Shown here piece by piece: positions 1 through 8,603 of a stretch of 64,000 nucleotides of DNA. The notes under the pieces were generated by a model. It did no database searches. It saw only the letters and a list, made by a program, of their open reading frames with translations, and had not been told where the DNA came from. The stretch is taken from NCBI RefSeq assembly GCF_900055185.1, contig NZ_FIZX01000001.1, positions 806,001 through 870,000 on the forward strand. The letters run 5' to 3'. The position numbers were made by a program, and so were the translations under genes. Each line of letters begins with the position of its first letter. Within the stretch, counting starts at the first letter, position 1. The stretch comes from Grimontia celer. Its GTDB lineage: Bacteria; Pseudomonadota; Gammaproteobacteria; Enterobacterales; Vibrionaceae.

Positions 1-45
1 ATACAAACGTCTAATTCAGTTGGTTATTTTAGCTAAAACTAATTA

Positions 46-72
46 TTCACCGTAAAAGGAAGCCGCGGTGAA
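46..72 (+). promoter_or_regulatory. Inverted repeat upstream of tssA
   Basis: A 7-bp perfect inverted repeat (TTCACCG at 46-52, CGGTGAA at 66-72) with a 13-nt spacer lies 19 bases before the tssA start. It could be an operator or a hairpin in the leader; the sequence alone does not decide. The true promoter of the operon may lie before the window. Confidence 0.3.
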
Positions 73-91
73 ATAAGGAAACTGCATAGGT

Positions 92-1429
92 ATGGTATTC
101 ACGGAAGAAATCCAGCAAAAATTTTCCTCCCCAATTTCAGATGAGCATCCCTGCGGGACCTATTTAAAGAACGACCGTGCTAGCTTTAGACCCCTCAGAA
201 ATGAATTCAATGTTGCTCAAACAGCATTGAGAAAACTTGCACAAAATCCAGATGAACAAGAACTGGAGGCGCTTCATGAAGAGAACCTCGTCGCATGGAA
301 GCAGCTTGGCAAGACGCTAAACAACACATTTGAGCACCAAAGCAGAGACATTGAACTTATTGGGTGGATGCTGGCAGTCCAGCTTATCGTTGATGACAGT
401 ATCGACGGAGCTGCAAATCTTATTGGCTGGCTGAATGAGTTAATTGACAGCCATTGGGACAGCCTCAACCCGGTACTCCCCGCAGAAAAGCTCAAAGGTG
501 AGGGCGAAGATGCTCAGAAAGATCAATATGAAGCCAAGGTAAAAGCATTTTTCCAAATATGTGGAGACAGCGAAGACAGTAGCCTCTTATATGGTCCGCT
601 TCTTATGCTGCCTATCGTTGGCGATATCACTTTCTACCAATACCAGAGTGCAGAGAACAAAGGGCAGGCTGCACATTTGCGCCAAGAAGCACTTCACCTT
701 TTAGCTTCCCAGAAATCTGCGGTTCAGCAACGTGCTGATAATCTAGATAGGTTATCCAAGCATTTACTTTCTGTGTATGAGTGCGTGAACAAATATACGC
801 AGCCATTGCTAGTTAAAGGGGTTAATTTTACTTTTGCCCTCTCCCTTATTGGTAAAGTACAGAACGCAATCACGTATCTGACGGGATTAAAACCCGCACA
901 GGAGTCTGTGGCTCCAACAGTGGACGAAGCAGAACCTGTTTCATCAGAACCCGCACCTACCGAATCTCAACCTCAAACCATTACTCAGACCGCAACAGAG
1001 CAAGCCAGCATTGCAGTCACTACGACTGCGAGCTTCGCGGATGCTGCCAAGGTGAACAATATGAACAGAGACCAAGCCTTCGTTCAACTTCGAGAGCTGG
1101 CTGAGTACTTCCGGGTTAGCGAGCCTCACAGTCCTGTCTCCTTCCTTCTGGAAAAGGCTATTCGGTGGGGATATATGTCGTTGCCAGAGCTGATGACCGA
1201 GTTAATGGCAGACAAGAAAAACGATCAGGAAAAAATCTTCAATCTTATTGGTTTAGACAACGAAGGGCAGGTGCAGCTGCCAGAGCATTCGGCGAATCTC
1301 AGCTCAAGTTCGTCTCAGCCAGTACCACAACCGACTCAGTCGCAGGCTCCTCAAGCTTCTGAGGCGAAGGAAACACCTCAACAAAACTCAAGTAACGCCT
1401 CCACTGGTTCAACAGGTTTGCGCTGGTAA
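92..1429 (+). CDS. tssA: T6SS protein TssA (ImpA family)
   Basis: This 445-residue cytoplasmic protein belongs to the ImpA/TssA family, which primes and caps sheath-tube assembly at the T6SS baseplate. The ImpA N-terminal domain lies at about residues 10-130 (the early S-P-I-S-x-x-x-P-C-G motif is typical). A second conserved block (Y-F-R-V-S-E-P-H-S-P, then a W-G-Y-M-S-L-P-E-L motif) lies at about 345-385. A Ser/Gln/Pro-rich tail follows and probably is disordered. A linker at about 270-310 is rich in Glu, Pro and Thr. It is the first gene of the visible operon, 34 bases before hcp. It lacks the long C-terminal ring domain of the largest TssA class, so it is one of the shorter forms. Confidence 0.9.
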   Translation: MVFTEEIQQKFSSPISDEHPCGTYLKNDRASFRPLRNEFNVAQTALRKLAQNPDEQELEALHEENLVAWKQLGKTLNNTFEHQSRDIELIGWMLAVQLIVDDSIDGAANLIGWLNELIDSHWDSLNPVLPAEKLKGEGEDAQKDQYEAKVKAFFQICGDSEDSSLLYGPLLMLPIVGDITFYQYQSAENKGQAAHLRQEALHLLASQKSAVQQRADNLDRLSKHLLSVYECVNKYTQPLLVKGVNFTFALSLIGKVQNAITYLTGLKPAQESVAPTVDEAEPVSSEPAPTESQPQTITQTATEQASIAVTTTASFADAAKVNNMNRDQAFVQLRELAEYFRVSEPHSPVSFLLEKAIRWGYMSLPELMTELMADKKNDQEKIFNLIGLDNEGQVQLPEHSANLSSSSSQPVPQPTQSQAPQASEAKETPQQNSSNASTGSTGLRW

Positions 1430-1463
1430 GGCAATGTTTGTTCATAAATAAATAGGGAAAATT

Positions 1464-1982
1464 ATGGCAAGTATTTACATGCGCATTGATGGCGTGGATG
1501 TTAAGGGCGGCGCGACGATTGCTGGTTTGGATGGCACTGGATGGTTCGCGATCAGCTCTTACAAATGGGGTGGTGTGCGTAATGTTGCAATGGACATTGG
1601 TAACGCAAACAACGCTGACTCTGGAATGGTAGCGATCACGGAAGTGAACTTTACCAAACAGACTGATGGTGCATCAGAAGACCTGCTTTCTTTCCTCTTT
1701 AACCCAGGTAAAGAAGGGAAGATGGTAGAGATTGCGTTCACCAAGCCCGAATCAGGTGGTCAGGGTGCTGTTGTCTACTTCCAAATCAAACTGTCCAACG
1801 CTCGTCTTGTTTCTTACAACGTTGATGGCAGCGATGGCTCTCAACCTGTTGAGAAGATTGCGCTTTCTTACATCGAAATCTCCCAGAAGCACAACTATGA
1901 ACTGGAAGATGGTGAGCTGAAAGACGGCGGTATCGTTACCTACAACATCCCTCAGGGCAAGCTCCTGTCTGGTGCTAAGTAA
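1464..1982 (+). CDS. hcp: T6SS tube protein Hcp (TssD)
   Basis: Hcp forms the hexameric-ring inner tube that is expelled with VgrG and the effectors. The 172-residue length and the start M-A-S-I-Y-M-R-I-D-G with the following V-K-G pattern are those of the family. No C-terminal extension is present, so this is a structural Hcp and not an effector fusion. It lies between tssA and tssB, and a GC-rich hairpin follows it at once (1989-2013), which may let hcp be made in excess over the downstream genes. Confidence 0.95.
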   Translation: MASIYMRIDGVDVKGGATIAGLDGTGWFAISSYKWGGVRNVAMDIGNANNADSGMVAITEVNFTKQTDGASEDLLSFLFNPGKEGKMVEIAFTKPESGGQGAVVYFQIKLSNARLVSYNVDGSDGSQPVEKIALSYIEISQKHNYELEDGELKDGGIVTYNIPQGKLLSGAK

Positions 1983-1988
1983 TTTAAA

Positions 1989-2013
1989 GGCGCCAGTTTT
2001 TGTGGTCGGCGCC
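1989..2013 (+). promoter_or_regulatory. Intercistronic hairpin after hcp
   Basis: GGCGCC at 1989-1994 pairs with GGCGCC at 2008-2013 across a 13-nt loop. It is seven bases past the hcp stop. No proper T-run follows, so it is more likely an mRNA-stabilising or partial-attenuation structure than a full terminator (inference). Confidence 0.5.
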
Positions 2014-2051
2014 CATTCTTAGTGACGTAAATTTAGAAATGGAATTGTGTT

Positions 2052-2561
2052 ATGGCACTGAATGCACAACATAAACGAGTAAGTAAGAACCGAGTCAGCA
2101 TTACTTACGACGTAGAAACCAATGGCGCCGTTGAAACGAAAGAACTTCCGTTCGTTGTCGGTGTGATCGGAGACTTCTCAGGTCATAAACCTGACTCAGA
2201 GAAAGTTGACCTGGAAGAGCGTGAGTTCACTGGCGTTGATAAAGACAACTTCGATGCAGTGATGACGCAAATCCACCCGCGTTTGAGCTACAAAGTGGAT
2301 AACAAACTCGCTGATGACGACAGTCAGTTTGAAGTTAACCTCAGCTTCCAATCTATGCGTGACTTCCACCCTGAGAGCTTGGTTGAACAAATCGACCCAC
2401 TCAAGCAACTGGTCGAAACACGTAACCAACTCAAAGACCTTCTGAGCAAAGCTGATCGTTCCCGCGACCTTGAGCGTCTTCTGAAAGAAGTGCTTCAGAG
2501 CACTGATGCGATTCAGGGATTGGCAGACGAGCTGGGCGTAAAAAAAGAGGGAGATGAGTAA
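2052..2561 (+). CDS. tssB: T6SS sheath small subunit TssB
   Basis: TssB (VipA/ImpB) forms the contractile sheath with TssC. The 169-residue protein has the family's early N-R-V-x-I-T-Y-D-V block and the P-F-V-V-G-V-I-G-D-F-S-G block at about residues 33-45. A C-terminal helical part, rich in Leu and Glu, is the segment that interacts with TssC. The TAATG junction with tssC (stop and start share base 2561) indicates coupled translation, as expected for a 1:1 heterodimer. Confidence 0.95.
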   Translation: MALNAQHKRVSKNRVSITYDVETNGAVETKELPFVVGVIGDFSGHKPDSEKVDLEEREFTGVDKDNFDAVMTQIHPRLSYKVDNKLADDDSQFEVNLSFQSMRDFHPESLVEQIDPLKQLVETRNQLKDLLSKADRSRDLERLLKEVLQSTDAIQGLADELGVKKEGDE

Positions 2562-4042
2562 TGTCTACTGAACAACAAACCAACCAAGCCGGCGCAGAAG
2601 CGGCGGAAGGTCAGGCGAGTTTTCTGGAGCGAGCAATTACTGCAACCACTCAGACTCCGCCTGACACGACAAAAGAACTGCTATCTAACCTGACTTCGCA
2701 GGTCCTGGATGGCACGGTGACCTGGGACAAAAACCTGACCCTGACCATTGAGAAAGCGATTGTTGCGATTGACGGTAAGATCTCTGAGCAACTTCAGTCA
2801 GTGATGAAAAATCAGGACTTCCAGAAACTTGAAGGTACTTGGCTTGGTCTGCAAAAATTGGTTAAGAACTCTGATTTGGGCCCTGACCTGAAGATCAAAC
2901 TGGCTGACTACACCAAAGATGAACTGCTTGAGCAGTTTGAAGATGCGCCAGCTATCGATCGCAGCCGCTTCTTCACCATGATTTACCAAGAAGAATTCGG
3001 TACTGCTGGTGGCCAACCATACGGCGCGCTGATTGGAGACTACGACTTCGGTTACGGTGATGAAGACGTTGCGCTTCTGCGCTACATGGGCGAGGTGGCT
3101 TCTGCGTCTCATGCCCCATTTGTTGCCGCGGCGAACCCAAGCATGTTCGATTTCGATTCGTTCCAAACCTTCCAAGAAGGTAAGCCAGTTGCAGCAGGCT
3201 TTGATTCACCAGCATACGCAAGCTGGAACGCGTTTCGTGCGAGCGATGACAGTCGCTACGTTGCCTTAACATTGCCAAAAACACTGGCTCGCTTGCCGTA
3301 TGGCGCGAACACCATTCCGGTGAAGTCTTTTGCTTTTGAAGAGTTGAGCACTGGCCCAGATGGTACTGCGGTGCCAGAGTCAGAAAACGACTTCGTATGG
3401 AGCAACGCAGCATTTGACTACGGTTTGAACCTGACCAATGCCTACCGTCAGTTCGGCTGGTGCACTGCCATCCGTGGTAACGAGAACGGCGGTAAGGTCG
3501 AAAATCTTCCGAACTTCACCTTCAAGAATGACGCTGGTGATCTGCTTCAGCAGTGTCCAACCGAAGTCAACCTGACAGATGAGCGTGAAAAAGAACTGAG
3601 CGACCTTGGGTTCTTACCACTGGTTCACTACAAGAACACTAACTACGGTGTGTTCATGGGCGGCCAGACTGCGCACAAACCAAAAACTTACACCGATCCT
3701 GATGCGACAGCGAACGCTGCAATCTCTGCCCGTCTTCCGTACACCATGGCGAGCAGCCGAATCGCGCATTACCTGAAAGTGATGGGTCGCGACAAGATTG
3801 GTTCAAACCTTGAAGCGTCTGACGTAGAGCGTGATCTGAATACTTGGATCCACCAATACGTCAATCCAAATGCTATCGGTAACGAAGCGAAAGCACGTCA
3901 TCCACTTGTAGAAGCAAAAGTGACCGTGCAAGAGCAAGCCGGTAAGCCAGGTGCTTACTCCGCTGTTGCTTACCTTCGCCCTTGGCTGCAAATGGAAGAA
4001 TTGACGACCTCCCTGCGGATGGTTGCCAATATTCCGGGTTAA
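2561..4042 (+). CDS. tssC: T6SS sheath large subunit TssC
   Basis: TssC (VipB/ImpC/EvpB) is the large subunit of the contractile sheath. The 493 residues match the usual length. Visible family motifs include L-E-G-T-W-L-G-L about residue 90, E-E-F-G-T-A-G-G-Q-P-Y-G about residue 147, and the C-terminal L-R-P-W-L-Q-M-E-E-L-T-T-S-L-R. It overlaps tssB by one base. A 6-bp GC hairpin (4049-4066) and then a second tssC-like gene follow. Confidence 0.95.
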   Translation: MSTEQQTNQAGAEAAEGQASFLERAITATTQTPPDTTKELLSNLTSQVLDGTVTWDKNLTLTIEKAIVAIDGKISEQLQSVMKNQDFQKLEGTWLGLQKLVKNSDLGPDLKIKLADYTKDELLEQFEDAPAIDRSRFFTMIYQEEFGTAGGQPYGALIGDYDFGYGDEDVALLRYMGEVASASHAPFVAAANPSMFDFDSFQTFQEGKPVAAGFDSPAYASWNAFRASDDSRYVALTLPKTLARLPYGANTIPVKSFAFEELSTGPDGTAVPESENDFVWSNAAFDYGLNLTNAYRQFGWCTAIRGNENGGKVENLPNFTFKNDAGDLLQQCPTEVNLTDEREKELSDLGFLPLVHYKNTNYGVFMGGQTAHKPKTYTDPDATANAAISARLPYTMASSRIAHYLKVMGRDKIGSNLEASDVERDLNTWIHQYVNPNAIGNEAKARHPLVEAKVTVQEQAGKPGAYSAVAYLRPWLQMEELTTSLRMVANIPG

Positions 4043-4048
4043 TCTATC

Positions 4049-4066
4049 GCGGGGTGCGACCCCCGC
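4049..4066 (+). promoter_or_regulatory. Intercistronic hairpin between the two tssC genes
   Basis: GCGGGG (4049-4054) and CCCCGC (4061-4066) form a 6-bp stem with a 6-nt loop, seven bases after the tssC stop codon. The downstream bases (TTTGGTAATGG) hold only a short T-run. It could stabilise the hcp-tssB-tssC part of the transcript or weaken read-through (inference). Confidence 0.45.
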
Positions 4067-4087
4067 TTTGGTAATGGACTACCGCCT

Positions 4088-5440
4088 ATGATGTATAGCC
4101 ATGAATCAGCGACATACCAATCCAGCGAGCACTGGCGGGCTTTGCTGGATGCTTCGCGTTCCAATGAGCTGGGTAAGTTCAAGGCACTCCTTGGCAATCT
4201 GATTTCATCGATGGATGAAACGATCAGTGAGCAGCTTTCTGAGGTGATTCAGGATGCTTCTTTCAAGAAGCTTGAATCCAGTTGGAAAGGGCTGGAGTCC
4301 TTGGTTGAACTGCCTATATCAATGCGACGCATCAAAGTGAAAGTGTGGGACGTGACTTGGAAAGAGCTGGCGAACGACGTCAATCTTTCGTTCAACGTGA
4401 CCCAATCAACGCTTTATCGGAAAACCTATTCGCAAGAGCTGGATACGGCAGGCGGGCAGCCTTTTGGACTCTTGGTTGTTGATCACCGTGTTCATCCGGA
4501 ATTCAGTGAAGACAGCGATTATGACGACCTTTATTCATTGCAACTGCTGGCTGAGGTCGGAGAGCGGGCACTTTGCCCTATTGCTCTGGGAGTCGACCCC
4601 AATTTCTTCGGTGATGACCCAGCAAGACAGATGCACGACAGTGCCAGAATCGCCCGTATCTTGGAAAGCGATGACTATCGTTCCTGGCAGCTTCTGAGAA
4701 AAAGCAGTGCAAGCCGATTTCTTCATCTCGTGCTGCCCGAATACAGTCAAAGAGAGCCTTGGACTCACTATCCAGCAGGGTTTGTCTTCGACGAGCATCC
4801 AGTTAAAGACCCTATTTTGTGGGGTAATCCAGCGTTCTTGCTAGCCGCTAACGTGCTTCGTGAATTTGACCGTATCAGTTGGTTTGGTTTCTTGCGTGCT
4901 TACGATGAAACCGCTGAGCACGGTGCGATTTTGCTCCACAAAAAAGGGCAACACGGCCGTGTTGACCTCTACAGCGAAGACGACGGTTTTTGGTCTGAAC
5001 AGGGTTTTATTGCTCTCACCAGTTTGTATCTCAGCGGGCAGCAGGGGTTCTTCTCGAACCAGTCAGTTTGGTTACCACCGGATGAAGCAAGCCGTTTATT
5101 GGGCATGCTTCAAACAAACTTGATGGCTTGCAGATTTGGGCATTACATCAAAGCCCAACTTCGCGATCAGGTAGGCAGTTTTGATAGCGCTGCGGACTGC
5201 AAACGCAGCCTTGAAAAATGGATTCAAAAATACATCAGTGAAGTCGACTATGGTGATGACGCCATTATGGCGAGATACCCACTGAAATCCTGCGATATCA
5301 CACTGGTAGAGGACCCATCAGATAAGACCCGATATCTCTGTGAGATCAAGCTACAACCTCAATACCAATACGAAATTCTTGATGCGCAAATAGTGCTGGC
5401 AACTGCGGTTTCTGCCAATGAAGTGGGAGAAGCAGCATGA
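4088..5440 (+). CDS. Second TssC-like sheath protein
   Basis: This 450-residue protein is a diverged paralogue of the preceding TssC. It keeps the F-K-K-L-E-S-S-W-K-G-L block (about residue 58), Q-E-L-D-T-A-G-G-Q-P-F-G (about 117-128) and the C-terminal cysteine-linked P-L-K-S-C-D-I-T region, but it is about 40 residues shorter and lacks the TssC C-terminal motif L-R-P-W-L-Q-M-E-E-L. Tandem tssC genes occur in some T6SS clusters (sometimes called tssC1 and tssC2 or impD). Its stop overlaps the tssE start (ATGA at 5437-5440), so it may act at the sheath-baseplate joint; that role is inference. Two Met codons begin the frame at 4088; the first was used. Confidence 0.85.
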   Translation: MMYSHESATYQSSEHWRALLDASRSNELGKFKALLGNLISSMDETISEQLSEVIQDASFKKLESSWKGLESLVELPISMRRIKVKVWDVTWKELANDVNLSFNVTQSTLYRKTYSQELDTAGGQPFGLLVVDHRVHPEFSEDSDYDDLYSLQLLAEVGERALCPIALGVDPNFFGDDPARQMHDSARIARILESDDYRSWQLLRKSSASRFLHLVLPEYSQREPWTHYPAGFVFDEHPVKDPILWGNPAFLLAANVLREFDRISWFGFLRAYDETAEHGAILLHKKGQHGRVDLYSEDDGFWSEQGFIALTSLYLSGQQGFFSNQSVWLPPDEASRLLGMLQTNLMACRFGHYIKAQLRDQVGSFDSAADCKRSLEKWIQKYISEVDYGDDAIMARYPLKSCDITLVEDPSDKTRYLCEIKLQPQYQYEILDAQIVLATAVSANEVGEAA

Positions 5441-5856
5441 GTTTAACTATGAAAATCCGCCAGCAATGGCACAACGATCTCGATGACACCAGAGATGCCA
5501 TTGTCTCCCACGTAGCATCTCTTATTTCCAGCAGGGCACCTATCTGGAAAGAATCTTTGAAACCAACACTGCAAGGCACAGTCGCAGCTCTCGGAATGCA
5601 AAACATCGCGCGTTCTCAGAGCAAGGCAAACAGTGAAGTGGTGGGAGAAGAGATCCGTCAACTTATTAAAACCTTCGAGCCGCGTCTTTCTGGCGTTGAG
5701 CTCGAAGTAAACGAAGAAAGCACCCGAAAAAACCAGCTGGAGTTTCGCATCACTGCAGTCATGCACACGGATCAAGGAGATGAAACCGTGGTGTTTGACT
5801 CTTTTCTCGATTTCAGTACCAGCAAACTAGATGTAAGGAAGACCAATCTTGTCTGA
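5437..5856 (+). CDS. tssE: T6SS baseplate protein TssE (gp25-like)
   Basis: TssE resembles phage T4 gp25, the baseplate protein from which sheath polymerisation starts. The 139 residues hold a gp25/GPW core with the conserved I-K-T-F-E-P-R-L motif at about residues 75-85; its Glu-Pro-Arg triad is the gp25 hallmark. The gene overlaps the second tssC gene by four bases and tssF by eight, so it is translationally coupled on both sides. Confidence 0.92.
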   Translation: MSLTMKIRQQWHNDLDDTRDAIVSHVASLISSRAPIWKESLKPTLQGTVAALGMQNIARSQSKANSEVVGEEIRQLIKTFEPRLSGVELEVNEESTRKNQLEFRITAVMHTDQGDETVVFDSFLDFSTSKLDVRKTNLV

Positions 5857-7630
5857 TTCGTTGCTTGCCTATTTTGAACAAGAACTCAGGTTTATCCGCG
5901 AAGAGGCGGCGGCGTTCTCACAGCGCCACCCCGGTGCTGCAAGCTCTCTGGGACTTAACAAGGAAACCGTTGATGATCCTCACGTTGCGAGGCTGATAGA
6001 AAGTGTCGCCTTGCTGAACGGTAAACTGCAGAAACGATTGGACGACGCCTACCCGGAATTTACCGAAAGTCTGCTGCGATTACTCTTTCCACATTACCTG
6101 CGACCCGTTCCTTCATTCAGCATACTCAAAATTGATGTGGGAGATGATGCGACAGCCCAGCATCAGTTGCCTCGTTACACCGAATTTGATGCCACAGACG
6201 AACAGGGTAACCACGCTGTTTTCAGAACCACGCAAAATCTGACGTTAAACCCTATTGAGCTGCATGAAGTTGAAGTGGCAATGGCGCCATTTGATATTGC
6301 AAAACCGAGAGGCGCAGAGCAATCAAAGGCAATGGTGGCGTTTTGTGTCAGAGCGTTTGATGAAGGAACGGAAGTGTCTTCACTTGGATTACCGTTCATT
6401 GATATGCAGCTTCAAGGTGATCCTAACCTGATGCTTCGTTTCCATGACATGCTCATGGCCGGAATCCAACAAGTTGTGATTAGTTGGGAAGGTGGTGAAA
6501 AAATCATTGGTAAAGAGTGCATTGAAGTTGTGGGTTTTGACAGTGAACAATCTACATTGCCATACCTCGCCAGCAGCTTCTTTGGGTTCAAGTTGCTTAC
6601 TGAATTCTTTGTATTTCCAGAGCGATTCCATGCGCTGAGGTTTAACTTTGGAACTGCCCTGAATCAGGTTTCAGGCCATGCCTTTACTGTTAAAGTATTT
6701 CTCGATGACATGGCAGTGGATGTGGCGCGCGCAATCAGTCCTGACAATTTCGACTTACATTGCACGCCAGTGGTGAACCTTCACGAGATAACGGCTGAAC
6801 CAACCCGTATCGATTTTTCTCAGTCGTCGTATCCTTTGATTCTGGATGCTAGCAAACCTAACGACTTGTCTCTTTTCTCCGTTGAAAAAATTGAAGATGT
6901 TAATGAGCAAGGGGCAACTGTGATCCCTGAGCTCTATAAGAATACCTTTCAAGATTCAGAGACGGGATATCGTTGGCAATTAGCTGAGCGCGATTTGGAA
7001 ACGGGTGAACGCGAGTACTGCCTGAAAGTGGCTGACACACGCAATGAGAGTGCAGACAGTGAACCGAGAACTTGGATAGTCACTGCACTTTGTTCTCATG
7101 GCAGAAATGCCGCCAAGCTGACAACCAATAGCCAACTACAGTGTCGGGAAACCATCACAATCCCGGGTACGCCTTTGCTCGCACGTCGCCCAACGCAACC
7201 CGCGCATAAAAAAGATCTTCAAAACAGCTCTTGGGTCCTGTTATCACACCTTCATTTTAATTATCACGCCATCTTTGGCGCAGAGGATCCGCTGGCTAAC
7301 CTGAAATCGCTGTTTCGTCTATACAATCACCATGAAAGTCAGCAAATCAATGCTTACATCAACGCGCTGGTTTCGCTTGAAACAGAACAAGTCGTGGCAC
7401 CAATCCGTGTTTCAGGCAAAAGCTGTTTTTCCTATGGCACCAAGGTTCGTGTGTCCTTGAATCCTTCCGATCTTGTAGGCGGGGTTGTGCTGTTTTCAAA
7501 CCTGCTGGATAGATTTTTTGCCTGTTTTGCCGGATTCAACAGTTTCACTCAAGTGGAAGTGTTGTTGGAAGGCTATGACGGTATCTACAAGGTGTTTCCA
7601 AGGAGGTCAGGATGCAAAAGTCTTCTCTGA
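5849..7630 (+). CDS. tssF: T6SS baseplate protein TssF
   Basis: TssF (VasA/ImpG) joins TssK, TssG and TssE in the baseplate wedge. The 593-residue length and the N-terminal block L-L-A-Y-F-E-Q-E-L with the following D-P-H-V-x-R-L-I-E-S motif (about residues 40-52) are characteristic. The most likely start is a TTG at 5849 overlapping the tssE stop; it gives the expected N-terminus M-S-D-S-L-L. The end overlaps tssG by 19 bases. Confidence 0.92.
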   Translation: MSDSLLAYFEQELRFIREEAAAFSQRHPGAASSLGLNKETVDDPHVARLIESVALLNGKLQKRLDDAYPEFTESLLRLLFPHYLRPVPSFSILKIDVGDDATAQHQLPRYTEFDATDEQGNHAVFRTTQNLTLNPIELHEVEVAMAPFDIAKPRGAEQSKAMVAFCVRAFDEGTEVSSLGLPFIDMQLQGDPNLMLRFHDMLMAGIQQVVISWEGGEKIIGKECIEVVGFDSEQSTLPYLASSFFGFKLLTEFFVFPERFHALRFNFGTALNQVSGHAFTVKVFLDDMAVDVARAISPDNFDLHCTPVVNLHEITAEPTRIDFSQSSYPLILDASKPNDLSLFSVEKIEDVNEQGATVIPELYKNTFQDSETGYRWQLAERDLETGEREYCLKVADTRNESADSEPRTWIVTALCSHGRNAAKLTTNSQLQCRETITIPGTPLLARRPTQPAHKKDLQNSSWVLLSHLHFNYHAIFGAEDPLANLKSLFRLYNHHESQQINAYINALVSLETEQVVAPIRVSGKSCFSYGTKVRVSLNPSDLVGGVVLFSNLLDRFFACFAGFNSFTQVEVLLEGYDGIYKVFPRRSGCKSLL

Positions 7631-8592
7631 CCAACTGGGTTGAGCATCCTTATCTCGCTTCGCTTCAACGCAGTTGGCAGCTGATAAAGCACCATGCCCA
7701 GGCGCAAAATGCGAGGCCATCTATCCGGTTTAAAGCTGCGAAGTTGCCAGCTTATTACCCTTCTGCGGTGGTAAATGTATCTCATCGTTTTGGGCATGAG
7801 TGGGAAGTCACTACCTCTCTAGAGGCGCTTTCGGGTACCAAAGGTGTCATGCCGAGAAGCCTTTATAAAGAAGCGATTAACGCTGTCTTTGAGGAAGAAG
7901 ACCACGCGTTACTCGATTTCTTTGACAGCTTTAACAACCGTTATTACCGACTCTATTGCCAGTCGATGTTCAAGCATGATTTAGCGGCTCAATGTGAAGA
8001 AGAAACCTTTTCCTGGAGCAACTATCGCCCCTCAATCACACGCCTTTTATCCAATTTGCACGGTGCTGTAGCAAAGAAAAACACTATTCCAGATAGCCAC
8101 TTTGTGCAGTACACAGGATTGATTGGCCTGAAAGTAACCTGCCCGGAAACCTTGCGGCTGATTCTTGAAGACTACTTTGGCTATCCGTTCAACGTTGAAC
8201 GGAGCCAGCTGACCTATCAACCCATCAGCAGCGATGCACTGACACAAATTGGGTTTGAAGGTAGAAATCGCCAGTTAGGTTTTGATGCCCTGATTGGTAA
8301 GAAAGCGGCAATGGCAGGGCAGAGCTTAGACGTAAAAATCTGTCCTCAGAGCTATGAGGCATACAAAGAAATACGTGGTGACAGGCGATTAATCGCCGCC
8401 ATTGGCCAGATGGTGAAGCAGTACATCGGTGTGAATTTGAAATTTCGGCTGTTGATGAAAGTGAACGGTCAATATTTGCCAACGTTGAAGCTGGCGGAAT
8501 CAAAACGAAAAGGGCAGCAGTTAGGCCAATCGGCATGGATTACCACGCATAACAACAAGATGACATTTGTAGAAATGCCACTTAAGGGATAA
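7612..8592 (+). CDS. tssG: T6SS baseplate protein TssG
   Basis: TssG (VasB/ImpH) is the partner of TssF in the baseplate. The 326-residue sequence has the family's central F-F-D-S-F-N-N-R-Y-Y-R-L-Y motif (about residues 103-115) and the helical F-G-Y-P-F-N-V region. A near-perfect Shine-Dalgarno AGGAGGT sits six bases before the ATG and fixes the start, which lies inside the end of tssF. Confidence 0.92.
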   Translation: MQKSSLTNWVEHPYLASLQRSWQLIKHHAQAQNARPSIRFKAAKLPAYYPSAVVNVSHRFGHEWEVTTSLEALSGTKGVMPRSLYKEAINAVFEEEDHALLDFFDSFNNRYYRLYCQSMFKHDLAAQCEEETFSWSNYRPSITRLLSNLHGAVAKKNTIPDSHFVQYTGLIGLKVTCPETLRLILEDYFGYPFNVERSQLTYQPISSDALTQIGFEGRNRQLGFDALIGKKAAMAGQSLDVKICPQSYEAYKEIRGDRRLIAAIGQMVKQYIGVNLKFRLLMKVNGQYLPTLKLAESKRKGQQLGQSAWITTHNNKMTFVEMPLKG

Positions 8593-8603
8593 CGGACATC
8601 ACT

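Noticed and set aside
1430-1463. Sigma-54 promoter before hcp
   Set aside because: T6SS genes of some vibrios use sigma 54, but the GG-N10-GC pattern is not present here.
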